DNA of 64,000 bases from Cognatishimia sp. WU-CL00825 (GCF_040364665.1 NZ_BAABWX010000001.1:806001-870000); one strand, 5' to 3'; positions 47,308 through 56,411 are shown, counted from the stretch's first letter. A program made the numbers and translations. The notes: a model not told the origin generated them from the sequence alone.

Positions 47308-47640
47308 TGCTCTTCGGAGCTATGGACATAAACGCGCTCGCAATAAGCGGATCGGACCCGGGGGCGGTACCCGGCGTCTCCACCAAATCACTCTGGGGTT
47401 ATCCTTCATTTGGGGATTTCAGTCAGAATCGGGGGGACGAAATAGGATCGACGAACGTCTAAAGGGGTTAGCTTTGTTTCGGCTGTCTGCCACCGTTATC
47501 GGCGAAACTTGTACAATTGCAAATGACAATCGTGCTCCAGTAGCGATGGCCGCGTAAGCGACCTGAGATACTGAAATCTAAGTCCTAGTGCTTTGCGGTG
47601 CTAGGCGGGGTTTGCAGGTACCTGGCAACAGAAACCTGCG
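47308..47640 (+). ncRNA. ssrA: Two-piece, circularly permuted tmRNA
   Basis: A tmRNA that rescues stalled ribosomes, in the permuted form of alphaproteobacteria. The acceptor piece comes first: it opens with GCTC-TTCG-GAGC (47309-47320) and ends with a T-arm (CCGGG/CCCGG), CGTCTCC, discriminator A and an encoded CCA at 47383-47385. About 47 bases follow, removed on processing. The coding piece begins near 47433 with GGGGACG, which pairs with CGTCTCC to form the acceptor stem. The tag codons run from 47518 (GCA) to a TAA at 47554-47556 and read ANDNRAPVAMAA. The 3' end, near a GCAGGT/ACCTGC hairpin (47614-47639), is approximate. The T-loop, GGCGGTA, is not canonical. Confidence 0.92.
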
Positions 47641-47721
47641 CTTTCCCAAAATTTCGGTTAACGGTTTGGCAAAGTTTTTGCGCCTAAGATCCCCCCATTC
47701 AAATTGTCTTTGGGGTTTTCT

Positions 47722-48150
47722 ATGTCGCAGAAACAGGACTTGCTTACCGAATGGTTTGAAGAGGTTTGGAACAAACAAAACCTGGACGCCATTGATCGGT
47801 TTTTTGAACCAGATACAGAGGCCAATGGTATTTTACCTGATATGGCGATGGGGTCTGGGGACTATCGTGATTTTGTGCCTTTGATGCTGGAATTGGTCGA
47901 AGATATTGACATTCAAATCAAGCTAATGACCGAAAATGGCCCGTGGTTGCAGGCGCTGTATCATGTCAAAGCGCGGGCCTCTCACAACGGGGCCCCTATT
48001 GATGTAATGGGACAGGTTTGCGTGCGTTTTGAGGGGAGCTTGATGGTCGAAACCTATAATTGTTTTGACTTTTTTGGCCTATTTGAACAGCTTGGTCAAT
48101 TGCCTGAGCAATCTCTGGCCTTGTGTTTGACCGGGCAAAGCTTTCAATGA
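47722..48150 (+). CDS. SnoaL/ketosteroid-isomerase-like protein
   Basis: A 142-residue cytoplasmic protein with an NTF2-like, SnoaL-type fold: LTEWFEEVWNKQNLDAIDRFF at the start, LELVEDIDIQIKLM in the middle, and VCVRFEGSLMVETYNCFDFFGLFEQLG at the end. Such proteins act as small-molecule enzymes or binding domains; the substrate is unknown. I chose the ATG at 47722; a GTG-type start a few codons upstream is possible. It follows ssrA by about 80 bases in the same direction. Confidence 0.75.
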   Translation: MSQKQDLLTEWFEEVWNKQNLDAIDRFFEPDTEANGILPDMAMGSGDYRDFVPLMLELVEDIDIQIKLMTENGPWLQALYHVKARASHNGAPIDVMGQVCVRFEGSLMVETYNCFDFFGLFEQLGQLPEQSLALCLTGQSFQ

Positions 48151-48264
48151 TCGCGACTTGACTAAGCCTGCCGGCAATGCCAATTTTAGCACATGGGGCA
48201 GCGCGATTTCCCCGTGAGGCTTAGGCCAGACAATCGCATCCTCTGAAACACCAAAGGATGCCCC

Positions 48265-49083
48265 ATGCCTGGACTAAACGAAATTTCCCCTGCCCATTTG
48301 ATGCGCTTGATTGGCACGCCCGATTGCCCTGTTTTGATTGATGTGCGCTTGCGCGAAGATATCGCTGACGCGCCCCGTTTTGTGCCAACATCTGTCTGTC
48401 TGCCCCACACCGATTTGCCGCGCATTCACAACCATATCACCCAACAAAACCGTTCTGACCGGGCGGTGATAATCTGCCAAAAGGGCAAAAAGCTGAGCTT
48501 TGGCGTTGCCAGTTGGCTGCGCAACCTTGGTGTGACAGCCGAAGTTTTGTCAGGTGGCCAGTTCGCTTGGGAGGCTGAAAATCTGCCACAGGTACCCCAA
48601 AGCATTTTGCAATCCACCACATCGCTGTGGGTCACAAGGCACCGACCAAAAATTGACCGTATCGCTTGCCCTTGGTTGATCCGCCGCTTTGTTGATCCAA
48701 CTGCACAATTTTTATTTGTGCCCCCGGCCGAAGTGGAAGCTGTTGCCGAAAAATTTGCGGCCACCGCCTTTGATATGCCCGACGGAGAGTGGAGCCACCG
48801 GGGGGATCTCTGCACATTTGATACCATGATTTCGCGGTTTGGGCTGGCCCACACAGCGCTGGATCGTCTGGCGCAAGTGGTGCGTGCCGCCGACACCAAT
48901 CGCCATGATCTTTCGCCACAAGCTGCGGGTCTTTTGGCGATTTCGACTGGGCTTTCGCGGCAATACAAAGACGATACTTCGCAACTTCAGGCTGGCCTTC
49001 CGATATATGATGCGCTTTATCGCTGGGCACGTGACGCTTTTGCCGAAGGCCACGATTGGCCGCAGAGTACCGGAGAAAAATAG
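48265..49083 (+). CDS. Rhodanese-ChrB fusion, chromate-resistance protein
   Basis: A 272-residue protein with an N-terminal rhodanese-like domain (about 5-110) and a C-terminal ChrB domain (about 118-265). The rhodanese loop has its cysteine at residue 71, in VIICQKGKKLS, and the preceding LIDVRLREDIADA is typical. ChrB_C begins near WVTRHRPKIDRIACPWLIRRFVDP. ChrB proteins sense or process chromate. The stop is directly followed by the ATG of chrA, with no gap. The rhodanese domain suggests a sulfur or redox link. Confidence 0.87.
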   Translation: MPGLNEISPAHLMRLIGTPDCPVLIDVRLREDIADAPRFVPTSVCLPHTDLPRIHNHITQQNRSDRAVIICQKGKKLSFGVASWLRNLGVTAEVLSGGQFAWEAENLPQVPQSILQSTTSLWVTRHRPKIDRIACPWLIRRFVDPTAQFLFVPPAEVEAVAEKFAATAFDMPDGEWSHRGDLCTFDTMISRFGLAHTALDRLAQVVRAADTNRHDLSPQAAGLLAISTGLSRQYKDDTSQLQAGLPIYDALYRWARDAFAEGHDWPQSTGEK

Positions 49084-50325
49084 ATGTCCCCTAGTTTTGC
49101 GGAAATGTGGCGCGTCTTTGGACGCATTGGACTGCTGTCTTTTGGCGGTCCCGCGGCCCAAATCGCCCTGATGCACAAAGAGCTGGTGGATGACCGGCCT
49201 TGGTTGACGGAAAAGCAATTTTTGGGTGCGCTGTCATTTTGCATGTTGCTGCCCGGTCCCGAAGCCATGCAATTGGCCACCTATACCGGCTGGCGTCTGC
49301 GTGGCACCTTGGGTGGGTTGTTGGCTGGGTTGCTGTTTGTTTTGCCCGGCGCGGCGGTGATCTTGGCCCTGGCCGTGCTTTATGTGAATTTTGGCGAGAT
49401 TGACCTGGTGCAAGCCGGCTTTGTCGGGGTCAAAGCGGCGGTTGTTGTAGTTGTTTTGCAGGCTCTTTGGAAAGTGTCAAACAAAGCGCTGAAAGGCCCC
49501 TTTAGCTGGAGTTTGGCGGCCATCGCCTTTGTTGCCATCTATGTCTTGCAACTGCCTTTTCCGTTCATCATCGCCTGCGCAGCGCTATTGGGTGCCTTGC
49601 GCAAAGTGGCTCCTCGGGAACCTCAGCCCCTGATAGAACTGCGCCCTGCGTCAGAAACCCTGCGGATTATCTTGATTTGGGCAGGGCTTTGGGCGGCCCC
49701 GGTGCTGATTGTTGTGGCCTTTGATCATAGGTTTTTGATTGATATCGCGTTGTTTTTCTCAAATTTGGCGGTGGTGACTTTTGGCGGAGCCTATGCGGTG
49801 CTGGCTTATATGACCCAAACGGTCACGCTGGAACATGGTTGGATTTCAACCACGCAAATGATTGATGCCTTAGGGCTGGCAGAAACCACCCCGGGGCCGC
49901 TGATATTGGTCACCGAATTTGTTGGGCTTTTGGCTGGATATTACCAATCTGGCATCATGCTAATGCTGGCTGCGGGGGCTTTGACCCTTTGGTGTACTTT
50001 TGTGCCATGCTTTTTGTGGATCTTTGCTGCCGCCCCCTTTGTTGAATGGTTGTTGTCACGCCCGCGCTTGAACCAAGCCCTGAATGCGATCACCGCCGCG
50101 GTTGTTGGGGTCATTTTGAACCTTTCGATCTGGTTTGGCCTGCATGTGGTCTTTTCAGAGGTTGGCAACACAAATTTTGGCGCCGCTCCCGCTCTTTCTA
50201 GTTTTCAGTGGCTGCCACTGGCCTTGATTGCACTCGCGGCTTGGTTGCTGATGCGCCGCAAGTTGGCATTGCCTTGGGTTTTGGTCATCTGCGCGGTCTG
50301 CGCCGTAGGGTTGTCGGGTTTTTGA
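49084..50325 (+). CDS. chrA: Chromate efflux transporter ChrA
   Basis: A 413-residue membrane protein of the CHR family with two homologous chromate-transport domains (N-terminal about 8-185, C-terminal about 195-405). Each has its family motif: FGGPAAQIALMHKELVDDRPWL in the first and FGGAYAVLAYMTQ in the second. About ten membrane spans are visible. CHR proteins expel chromate, exploiting its resemblance to sulfate. The gene starts immediately after the rhodanese-ChrB stop, so the two are one unit. Confidence 0.93.
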   Translation: MSPSFAEMWRVFGRIGLLSFGGPAAQIALMHKELVDDRPWLTEKQFLGALSFCMLLPGPEAMQLATYTGWRLRGTLGGLLAGLLFVLPGAAVILALAVLYVNFGEIDLVQAGFVGVKAAVVVVVLQALWKVSNKALKGPFSWSLAAIAFVAIYVLQLPFPFIIACAALLGALRKVAPREPQPLIELRPASETLRIILIWAGLWAAPVLIVVAFDHRFLIDIALFFSNLAVVTFGGAYAVLAYMTQTVTLEHGWISTTQMIDALGLAETTPGPLILVTEFVGLLAGYYQSGIMLMLAAGALTLWCTFVPCFLWIFAAAPFVEWLLSRPRLNQALNAITAAVVGVILNLSIWFGLHVVFSEVGNTNFGAAPALSSFQWLPLALIALAAWLLMRRKLALPWVLVICAVCAVGLSGF

Positions 50326-50404
50326 TCGCAAAAATATCGCTAGCTTCTTTTGTTTCCATACGAATCTACTATGCTGAGCGAGACTTCAGAAAGTAGGATG
50401 GACC

Positions 50405-50893
50405 ATGACGGGCACGATTGATTACGGCAATCTCATGCACGACGCGATGCGGGGGCTGATTCAAAAAGTTTTGGAAGGTGTGAAAGAAACCGGCCTGCCC
50501 GGCGAACATCACTTTTTTATCACCTTTGACACCCGCCATCCTTTGGTGAATATCGCCACATGGCTGACCGAACGCTATCCTGATGAAATGACCGTGGTGA
50601 TGCAACATTGGTATGACAACCTTGAGGTCACCGACGAAGGCTTTGCAATCACTCTCAATTTTGGCGATGCGCCGGAACCGCTTTATATTCCTTATGACGC
50701 GATAAAGACCTTTGTGGACCCTTCGGTTGAATTTGGCCTGCGCTTTGAAACCCAAGAATCTGATGATGATTTCGAGGAAGAAATTGCCGAGCTTGTGGCC
50801 CGCGTGGAATCTGTCGATGAGGCAGAAGACGAAGAAGAAGCGCCCAAAAGCGATGCGGAAGTGGTCAGTCTGGACAGCTTTAGAAAACCCTAA
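50405..50893 (+). CDS. sspB: ClpXP adaptor SspB, alphaproteobacterial type
   Basis: A 162-residue adaptor that carries tmRNA-tagged proteins to the ClpXP protease. The substrate-binding domain (about 5-118) matches SspB-alpha (IDYGNLMHDAMRGLIQKVL, then HHFFITFDTRHP, and a beta core). The acidic, flexible linker (about 120-150) leads to a short ClpX-docking motif VVSLDSFRKP at the C-terminus. The ssrA gene, which encodes the tag it recognises, lies 2.8 kb upstream. The gene is alone, after chrA and in the same direction. Confidence 0.93.
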   Translation: MTGTIDYGNLMHDAMRGLIQKVLEGVKETGLPGEHHFFITFDTRHPLVNIATWLTERYPDEMTVVMQHWYDNLEVTDEGFAITLNFGDAPEPLYIPYDAIKTFVDPSVEFGLRFETQESDDDFEEEIAELVARVESVDEAEDEEEAPKSDAEVVSLDSFRKP

Positions 50894-50902
50894 AGTTGTT
50901 TG

Positions 50903-50917
50903 ATCACCAAGGGTGAT
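50903..50917. terminator. Small hairpin between sspB and glycosyltransferase gene
   Basis: ATCACC-AAG-GGTGAT, a perfect six-pair stem with a three-base loop, lies ten bases after the sspB stop, where it converges with the glycosyltransferase gene. The flanking T and A runs are short, so termination is weak at best. Confidence 0.35.
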
Positions 50918-50938
50918 TTAGCCCAAAAACGGCCGAAA

Positions 50939-52126
50939 CTAGCTGGCCATTGCCAAGGCTTTGCGATCGCATAACTCCTGCAAACAGCTCTGCGTGGTCT
51001 GACCCCAGGCGGTCCAATTCAGCTTTTTCTCAAAGCAGCGCCGACTGGATATTCGCAAGGTTTTGTAGTCTTCTGGCGCGGCAATATAATGCTTAATCAA
51101 ATCACAAAACTGCGCTACCCCCTGCGCGCCGGTCACCGCATGTCCGTTGACCCCATCCCAAATAGGAATGCCACCCCGGCGCAAGCACAGCGACGGTAAG
51201 CCATAGGCAGAGGCCTCGCAGAAAGCAAAGCCATAGGATTCAAGGGACGGTTGAACCAGAAAATGACTGGTGCGAAACAGGTTTTCAAACTGCGCCAATT
51301 GGCTGGGCACCGATTTATCCAGATTGTCAAAGACATCTAAAAATGCATCCTGGGGCGAAGCCGGTGGACGTGTTCCAACAACCGTCAGACGCGCATCGAT
51401 GCCATCCTGACGCAGTTTTGCCAAGGTTTGCAATGCCATTGGCCCGCCCTTGGCTTGCCAGTCCCGCCCTACCAGCAAAAGCCGCACGCTGGATGACAGG
51501 GACAACTCCGGATGCAACTGCGCAGGATCCGGGTTGGCAATATTGGCCCCCCAAGGGATCACAATTGATTTTTCCGGCGCAAGCCCATAACAGCGGTCCG
51601 CAAGGTCCTTTTGCCATTCAGATGGCCAAATGTTGATATCATTGGCCGCAAGCGCGCGCGCCTCGTGCTGTTGGGTCCAATTGTCCAACAGACGGCCCGG
51701 TTTAAAATAGCTGCCAAAGCCCGCGCCAATTTCCGACCCACGATAGCTGGATTGCGTGGCATCAGATGTAAACGCGCGGATCATGCCGTCTGGTACTTTG
51801 ATATTGGCCATCGCATGCAGGCTATAGGCCCCAAGCAGCACGTCATAGGGTTTCTGTTGCAGCTGTTTTTGCACATGGGTGGCAATGATTTTGGACAAGG
51901 CATAATGCGCGCGCCATCGGCTGCGCATATTGATGGCCACGGGGGTTTTCAAAATCAGACGGCGTAAAAGTTCAACTTTGCCCCATCCGTTGTCGATAAA
52001 ATCCACATCGCCGACATGGGATTGCACCGCCTCAAAGAGGCGCGCGTTGCCGCCAGAATACGTCCAGCCAAGGTGCGGGCTGAGGTCGCAAAGATAGGCA
52101 ATTTTGAGCCTGGGTTTACTGCGCAT
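50939..52126 (-). CDS. Glycosyltransferase, GT4-like
   Basis: A 395-residue GT-B fold protein of the GT4/GT1 type. It has [21 protein letters not shown] at the start, [21 protein letters not shown] at the start of the C-terminal domain, and the nucleotide-sugar contact region [26 protein letters not shown] with the conserved E-x7-E. The donor and acceptor are unknown; a surface polysaccharide or glycolipid role is common. It is divergent from fumC with a 241-base gap. Confidence 0.85.
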   Translation of the reverse strand: MRSKPRLKIAYLCDLSPHLGWTYSGGNARLFEAVQSHVGDVDFIDNGWGKVELLRRLILKTPVAINMRSRWRAHYALSKIIATHVQKQLQQKPYDVLLGAYSLHAMANIKVPDGMIRAFTSDATQSSYRGSEIGAGFGSYFKPGRLLDNWTQQHEARALAANDINIWPSEWQKDLADRCYGLAPEKSIVIPWGANIANPDPAQLHPELSLSSSVRLLLVGRDWQAKGGPMALQTLAKLRQDGIDARLTVVGTRPPASPQDAFLDVFDNLDKSVPSQLAQFENLFRTSHFLVQPSLESYGFAFCEASAYGLPSLCLRRGGIPIWDGVNGHAVTGAQGVAQFCDLIKHYIAAPEDYKTLRISSRRCFEKKLNWTAWGQTTQSCLQELCDRKALAMAS

Positions 52127-52295
52127 GAATTGGGCCTTGATGAATCTTGGGCAGAGTATGCTGCCAGTTTCTGTTCAAATCTTGTTTTTACAAGGTGATT
52201 TTTGGGAAATTGCCGCGCTTAGAATGTGCCGAGCACCTTTTAATTACTTTTATCTGTATAGGTTACCGCAAACAACGGCGTTTAGGGCGGTATTC

Positions 52296-52311
52296 AATGG
52301 TATACAGTATT
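52296..52311. promoter_or_regulatory. GTATAC palindrome upstream of fumC
   Basis: AATGGTATACAGTATT, with a central GTATAC, lies 57 bases before the fumC start. Such sequences are bound by FCD-type GntR regulators in other bacteria. No regulator is adjacent, so this is only a candidate. Confidence 0.25.
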
Positions 52312-52367
52312 GCACTTTAGCGTGGGTCGGGTATGAATTTGTCAAATTTTATCGACCGGAGGTCACC

Positions 52368-53762
52368 ATGACTGAAACCCGCACCGAAACCGACAGCTTT
52401 GGCCCCCTCGAGGTCCCAACCAACAAGTATTGGGGCGCTCAGACCCAGCGGTCGATCATGAATTTCCCGATCGGCTGGGAAAAACAACCCGTGGCGATTG
52501 TGCGCGCGCTCGGCGTTATCAAAAAGGCCTGCGCGATGGCCAACAAGGCCAGCGGTGATATGGATGCCAAAATCGCCGATGCGGTGATTGCCGCGGCTGG
52601 CGAAGTCATCGAAGGTAAGTTTGACGACAACTTCCCCTTGGTTGTCTGGCAAACCGGGTCTGGAACACAATCCAACATGAACTCCAACGAGGTGATTGCC
52701 AACCGCGCCATCGAAATCTTGGGCGGCGTGATTGGGTCAAAAGACCCGGTGCATCCAAACGATCATTGCAACATGGGGCAGTCTTCCAACGACACTTTCC
52801 CAACAGCGATGCACATCGCCACTGCCATGACCGTGCGCGATATTTTGATCCCCGGCCTTACCAAATTGGCAGAGGGCCTAGAGGCCAAGTCCGAAGAATT
52901 CAAAGACATCATTAAAATTGGCCGCACCCACACCCAAGACGCGACCCCGCTGACATTGGGTCAGGAATTTGGCGGTTATGCGCATCAGATCCGGCAAGGC
53001 ATCAAGCGGGTAAATGCCGCTTTGCCCGACATATATGAGCTTGCCCAAGGCGGCACCGCGGTTGGCACTGGTCTGAACACCAAAAACGGCTGGGGCGAAA
53101 CCGTTGCGGCCAATATGGCCGAAATCACCGGCCTGCCCTTTGTGACAGCGCCCAATAAATTCGAAGCTCTAGCTGCCCATGACGCCATGGTCTTTATGTC
53201 CGGCGCTCTGGCGACCATCGCCGGCAGCATGTATAAAATCGCCAATGACATCAGGTTCTTGGGTTCTGGTCCACGCTCTGGTCTTGGGGAATTGATCCTG
53301 CCAGAAAACGAGCCAGGTTCGTCGATCATGCCAGGCAAAGTGAACCCGACGCAGGCCGAAGCCATGACCCAGGTTGCCGCACATGTCATGGGCAACAACG
53401 CTGCGATGACATTTGCTGGTTCGCAAGGTCATTTCGAGCTGAACGTCTATAACCCGATGATGTCCTATAACCTGCTACAATCCATCCAATTGCTGGGTGA
53501 TGTGGCCGACAGCTTTACCACCCGAATGCTGAACGGCATCAAAGCCAACGAGCCACGCATTGAAAAGCTGATGAAGGAATCGCTGATGCTGGTCACAGCG
53601 CTGGCGCCCACCATCGGCTATGACAACGCGACCAAAGTGGCTAAAACCGCGCATAAAAACGGCACTACCCTCAAAGAAGAAGCCATCGCGCTTGGCTTTG
53701 TAGATGCTGAAACCTTTGATGCGGTTGTACGTCCTGAACAGATGATTGGTCCCAAAGGCTGA
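52368..53762 (+). CDS. fumC: Fumarate hydratase, class II
   Basis: Interconverts fumarate and malate in the citric-acid cycle. The iron-independent class II enzyme, 464 residues, has the start [32 protein letters not shown], the [14 protein letters not shown] segment and the signature [14 protein letters not shown] chose the ATG at 52368 with a perfect GGAGGT; the frame is open to 52104 but that part is noncoding. The stop shares one base with the next start (TGATG). Confidence 0.97.
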   Translation: MTETRTETDSFGPLEVPTNKYWGAQTQRSIMNFPIGWEKQPVAIVRALGVIKKACAMANKASGDMDAKIADAVIAAAGEVIEGKFDDNFPLVVWQTGSGTQSNMNSNEVIANRAIEILGGVIGSKDPVHPNDHCNMGQSSNDTFPTAMHIATAMTVRDILIPGLTKLAEGLEAKSEEFKDIIKIGRTHTQDATPLTLGQEFGGYAHQIRQGIKRVNAALPDIYELAQGGTAVGTGLNTKNGWGETVAANMAEITGLPFVTAPNKFEALAAHDAMVFMSGALATIAGSMYKIANDIRFLGSGPRSGLGELILPENEPGSSIMPGKVNPTQAEAMTQVAAHVMGNNAAMTFAGSQGHFELNVYNPMMSYNLLQSIQLLGDVADSFTTRMLNGIKANEPRIEKLMKESLMLVTALAPTIGYDNATKVAKTAHKNGTTLKEEAIALGFVDAETFDAVVRPEQMIGPKG

Positions 53763-53941
53763 TGGCTGAGCCGGTCAATCTTAACCGGTTCAAAAAACAT
53801 AAAGCGCGGGCTGACAAAAAGGCCCGCGCTGATCAAAATGCCGCGAAATTTGGCCGCACCAAAACGGAAAAACAACGCGATATGCTGGCAGAGAAAACCG
53901 CCAAAAACCATCTTGATGCACATAAAAGAGACGACAGATGA
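53762..53941 (+). CDS. DUF4169 family small basic protein
   Basis: A 59-residue, highly charged basic protein beginning [20 protein letters not shown]. It matches DUF4169, a family of small alphaproteobacterial proteins of unknown function. It is dominated by Lys, Arg, Ala and Asp and is probably helical. The ATG overlaps the fumC stop by one base, and its own stop overlaps the next gene's ATG by four bases. The three genes are therefore translated in a chain. The gene is only 180 bases long and easily missed. Confidence 0.75.
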   Translation: MAEPVNLNRFKKHKARADKKARADQNAAKFGRTKTEKQRDMLAEKTAKNHLDAHKRDDR

Positions 53942-54156
53942 GCCGGCCAATAAAGCGCTCTCTCACACTCAAAGGGCATCGTACCAGCGTGTCGCTCGAG
54001 GATGATTTTTGGCACGCCTTTAAAGAAATAGCATCCAAAAACAGTAAACCCATCAATGTCTTAGCCGCTGAAATTGATGCTGATCGCGGGTTTGATACAG
54101 GTCTTGCAAGCGCCATCCGCCTCTACGTCCTACGGCACTACAAAGACGCGCCCTAG
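53938..54156 (+). CDS. Ribbon-helix-helix protein
   Basis: A 72-residue protein with a ribbon-helix-helix fold of the RHH_4 type: RSLTLKGHRTSVSLEDDFWHAFKEIA forms the beta strand and first helix, then INVLAAEID and TGLASAIRLYVLRH. RHH proteins bind DNA as dimers. It overlaps the DUF4169 gene by four bases and so is coupled to fumC. A regulatory role on this operon is possible. The target is unknown. Confidence 0.8.
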   Translation: MSRPIKRSLTLKGHRTSVSLEDDFWHAFKEIASKNSKPINVLAAEIDADRGFDTGLASAIRLYVLRHYKDAP

Positions 54157-54171
54157 GGCTTCATCTTTCCA

Positions 54172-54207
54172 GAAATACTCGCGCCGCAGGCTTTGCCCGC
54201 AGGGCAA
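54172..54207. repeat. Intergenic hairpin with repeat-like core
   Basis: An AAATACTC core is followed by GC-rich sequence and a perfect TTTGCCC-GCA-GGGCAAA hairpin (54191-54207). It lies in the 52-base gap between the convergent RHH and SufE genes and can terminate both. It resembles the elements at 3424 and 23507. Confidence 0.45.
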
Positions 54208-54208
54208 A

Positions 54209-54616
54209 TTACGCCTGACTGGCCACCAGACGAATTCGCTCAATCATCGCGCGCAATCCGTTGGATCTCTGGGAGGACAAATGCTCGTTCAGGCCCAGAC
54301 GTTCCATTTCGGCCCGGGCATCCACCAACAACACATCCGCAACCGGCAAGCCATTATAAAGCTTTTGTAACACCGCGATCAGCCCGCTGACAATCATTGC
54401 GTCTGATGCCCCCTCAAAGGCGAAAACACCGTCGTTGATCAGAGGCTGCAACCAAACCTGACTGGCACAGCCATCAACCTTGGTGGCTGGCACGCGCAAT
54501 GCGTCATCCAGCGGGGCCATGGCTTTACCCTGCTCAATCACATACCGATAGCGGTCTTCCCAGTCTTCCAGAAACTCAAAGTCTTCAACAATGTCTTCAA
54601 ACGCTTGTGTTGCCAT
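54209..54616 (-). CDS. SufE family protein
   Basis: A 135-residue sulfur-acceptor protein of the SufE family, which takes persulfide sulfur from a cysteine desulfurase for iron-sulfur cluster assembly. The active Cys50 lies in KVDGCASQVWL, and the start is FEDIVEDFEFLEDWEDRYRYVIEQG. The ATG at 54616 has AGGGA upstream. No suf cluster is in the window, so it is a lone copy. Confidence 0.92.
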   Translation of the reverse strand: MATQAFEDIVEDFEFLEDWEDRYRYVIEQGKAMAPLDDALRVPATKVDGCASQVWLQPLINDGVFAFEGASDAMIVSGLIAVLQKLYNGLPVADVLLVDARAEMERLGLNEHLSSQRSNGLRAMIERIRLVASQA

Positions 54617-54735
54617 GGTCTTCCCTCTTGATGGCATTCACCTAGGCTGCACAGAACAAAAGGTCCAGCCCCGCTTGCGGCTTTTCAAACCGGTGACAAT
54701 GCGCTAACCCTGATGCAAAGCGAATGAGGCAGATG

Positions 54736-55236
54736 ATGCGTAAATCCCTGGGTGTTCTTTTGGTGTCGACCATGATTTTGGCAAGCTGCGGTTCCCGGTT
54801 TAATCCGGTCAATTGGTTTGGTCGCGCCGAAAAGGTCGAAACCGCCAGCGTCCAAGAGATCAATCCTCTGATTCCACGTAAAAAAGACAGCATCTTTCAG
54901 CGTGACGATGCCGCCTATGCGGGCGAAATTATTGCAAATGTCACCGAATTGAAAATCGAGCGCGCCTCTGGCGGGGCGGTGATCCGTGTCAAAGGCGTGG
55001 CCTCGACACAGGGCGCTTATGACGTGTTGCTTAAGCCAGAGAACGAACGGGCCCTGCCAGTGGATGGGGTGCTGACCTTTACCCTACTGGCGGTTCAGCC
55101 AAGCGGTTTTCGTCAGGGACCAGAACGATCACGTGAGTTGACTGTAGCGGTGTTTAAGACCGATCAAGATTTGCAGTCTGTGCGCACCATTCGCGTTTTG
55201 GGGGCAAACGGCGCGCTGCAAGTTCGGCGCCGCTAA
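54736..55236 (+). CDS. Predicted lipoprotein, unknown function
   Basis: A 166-residue protein with a lipoprotein signal: a short basic start, a hydrophobic stretch, and the lipobox LASC with the lipidated cysteine at residue 18. The mature part has no recognised domain; an early low-complexity stretch is followed by a beta-rich region (about 50-160). I chose the ATG at 54736, with GAGG six bases away, over two earlier in-frame ATGs (54724, 54733). It is a single gene converging on rnd. Confidence 0.75.
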   Translation: MRKSLGVLLVSTMILASCGSRFNPVNWFGRAEKVETASVQEINPLIPRKKDSIFQRDDAAYAGEIIANVTELKIERASGGAVIRVKGVASTQGAYDVLLKPENERALPVDGVLTFTLLAVQPSGFRQGPERSRELTVAVFKTDQDLQSVRTIRVLGANGALQVRRR

Positions 55237-55247
55237 GCTTGTAAACC

Positions 55248-56411
55248 TTAGGGCAGCTGCACGATCTTGATGCTGCTGCCTTTGGCGGTAAGCGCGATCT
55301 GCCCCTCACACAGCCGCAAGGCGTCTTCGCCAAACACTTCCAGGCGCCAGCCCGACAAGGCTGCAATGTCACGTTCGCCTGATGCCATCGCGTCTAGATC
55401 AGCCGCCGGTGCAATCAGCTTGCTCGCCACGCCAGAGCTTTCGGTTTTTGACTTCAGCAACACCCGCAGCAAATCCGCCAAAGCAGGGTTAACCTGTTGT
55501 TTGTCTTTAGGGTTGGTCACACGGGGCATTTTGTCAGCGGGGCAAGCAATGCCGGCTTTCACAGCTTGTAAAATGCCCTCGGCGATCTCGCCCTTGCGTG
55601 CTTCGCGCAACAACAAACGCGAACGGCCCAGATCTGCCATCGATCCGGGTTTTGTTGACGCAAGTTCAATCAACGCGTCATCTTTAAAGACCCGATTGCG
55701 TGGGACATTGCGCGATTGCGCATGGGTTTCGCGAAACCGCGCCAATTCCCTTACTATGGCCAAGAATTTTGGGGTTGTTGTGCGGGTTTTAACACGCTTC
55801 CAAGCGTTTTCTGGCTCGACAACATAGGTTGTTGGGCTGGTCAGAACCTGCAGCTCTTCGCCCACCCAGCGTGTGCGACCACTTTTTTCAAGTTTTGCAG
55901 CCAAGAACTCATAAATATTGCGCAGATGCGTGACGTCTGCCAAAGCGTATTTCTTTTGTGCATCTGTCAGCGGGCGGCGAGACCAATCTGTAAATCGGCT
56001 TGTTTTATCAACCCCTTGCTTGGTGATCTTACGCACCAAGGTTTCATAGCCAACCTGTTCACCAAAGCCGCAGACCATGGCCGCAACCTGGGTGTCAAAC
56101 AGCGGATCTGGCAACACACCTGCTTCGATGAAAAAGATTTCTAGATCTTGACGTGCCGCATGAAAGACTTTGACAACATTTGTGTCCCGAAACAGGTCGT
56201 ATAGCGGTTCTAGGGACATGTCGCCCACCAAAGGATCCACCAAAACGGCGTCTTCCTCGATGTCGTTGCCAGCCACCGCCAATTGAATCAAACACAGCTT
56301 TGAATAGTAAGTGCGTTCGCGCAGAAACTCCGTGTCGATCGTGACATATGGGTAATTTCGTGCCATCTCGCAGTATTGCGCAAGCTCTTCCGTCGTCGTC
56401 AGTGTCTTCAT
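55248..56411 (-). CDS. rnd: Ribonuclease D
   Basis: A 3'-to-5' exonuclease that trims tRNA precursors. The 387-residue protein has the DEDD exonuclease domain (about 1-180): Asp and Glu in VTIDTEFLRERTYY, FHAARQDLEIFF, and Tyr-Asp in KKYALADVTHL. One or two HRDC domains follow (about 210-370). I chose the ATG at 56411; the frame is open to 56456. It is downstream of purN in the same direction, 125 bases apart, and converges on the lipoprotein gene. Confidence 0.94.
   Translation of the reverse strand: MKTLTTTEELAQYCEMARNYPYVTIDTEFLRERTYYSKLCLIQLAVAGNDIEEDAVLVDPLVGDMSLEPLYDLFRDTNVVKVFHAARQDLEIFFIEAGVLPDPLFDTQVAAMVCGFGEQVGYETLVRKITKQGVDKTSRFTDWSRRPLTDAQKKYALADVTHLRNIYEFLAAKLEKSGRTRWVGEELQVLTSPTTYVVEPENAWKRVKTRTTTPKFLAIVRELARFRETHAQSRNVPRNRVFKDDALIELASTKPGSMADLGRSRLLLREARKGEIAEGILQAVKAGIACPADKMPRVTNPKDKQQVNPALADLLRVLLKSKTESSGVASKLIAPAADLDAMASGERDIAALSGWRLEVFGEDALRLCEGQIALTAKGSSIKIVQLP

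Noticed and set aside
47588..47884. Open frame of 98 codons across the 3' end of ssrA
   Set aside because: It covers the tmRNA and the SnoaL-like gene in the wrong frame.
52104..52367. Upstream extension of the fumC frame
   Set aside because: It overlaps the start of the glycosyltransferase gene. A perfect GGAGGT precedes the ATG at 52368.
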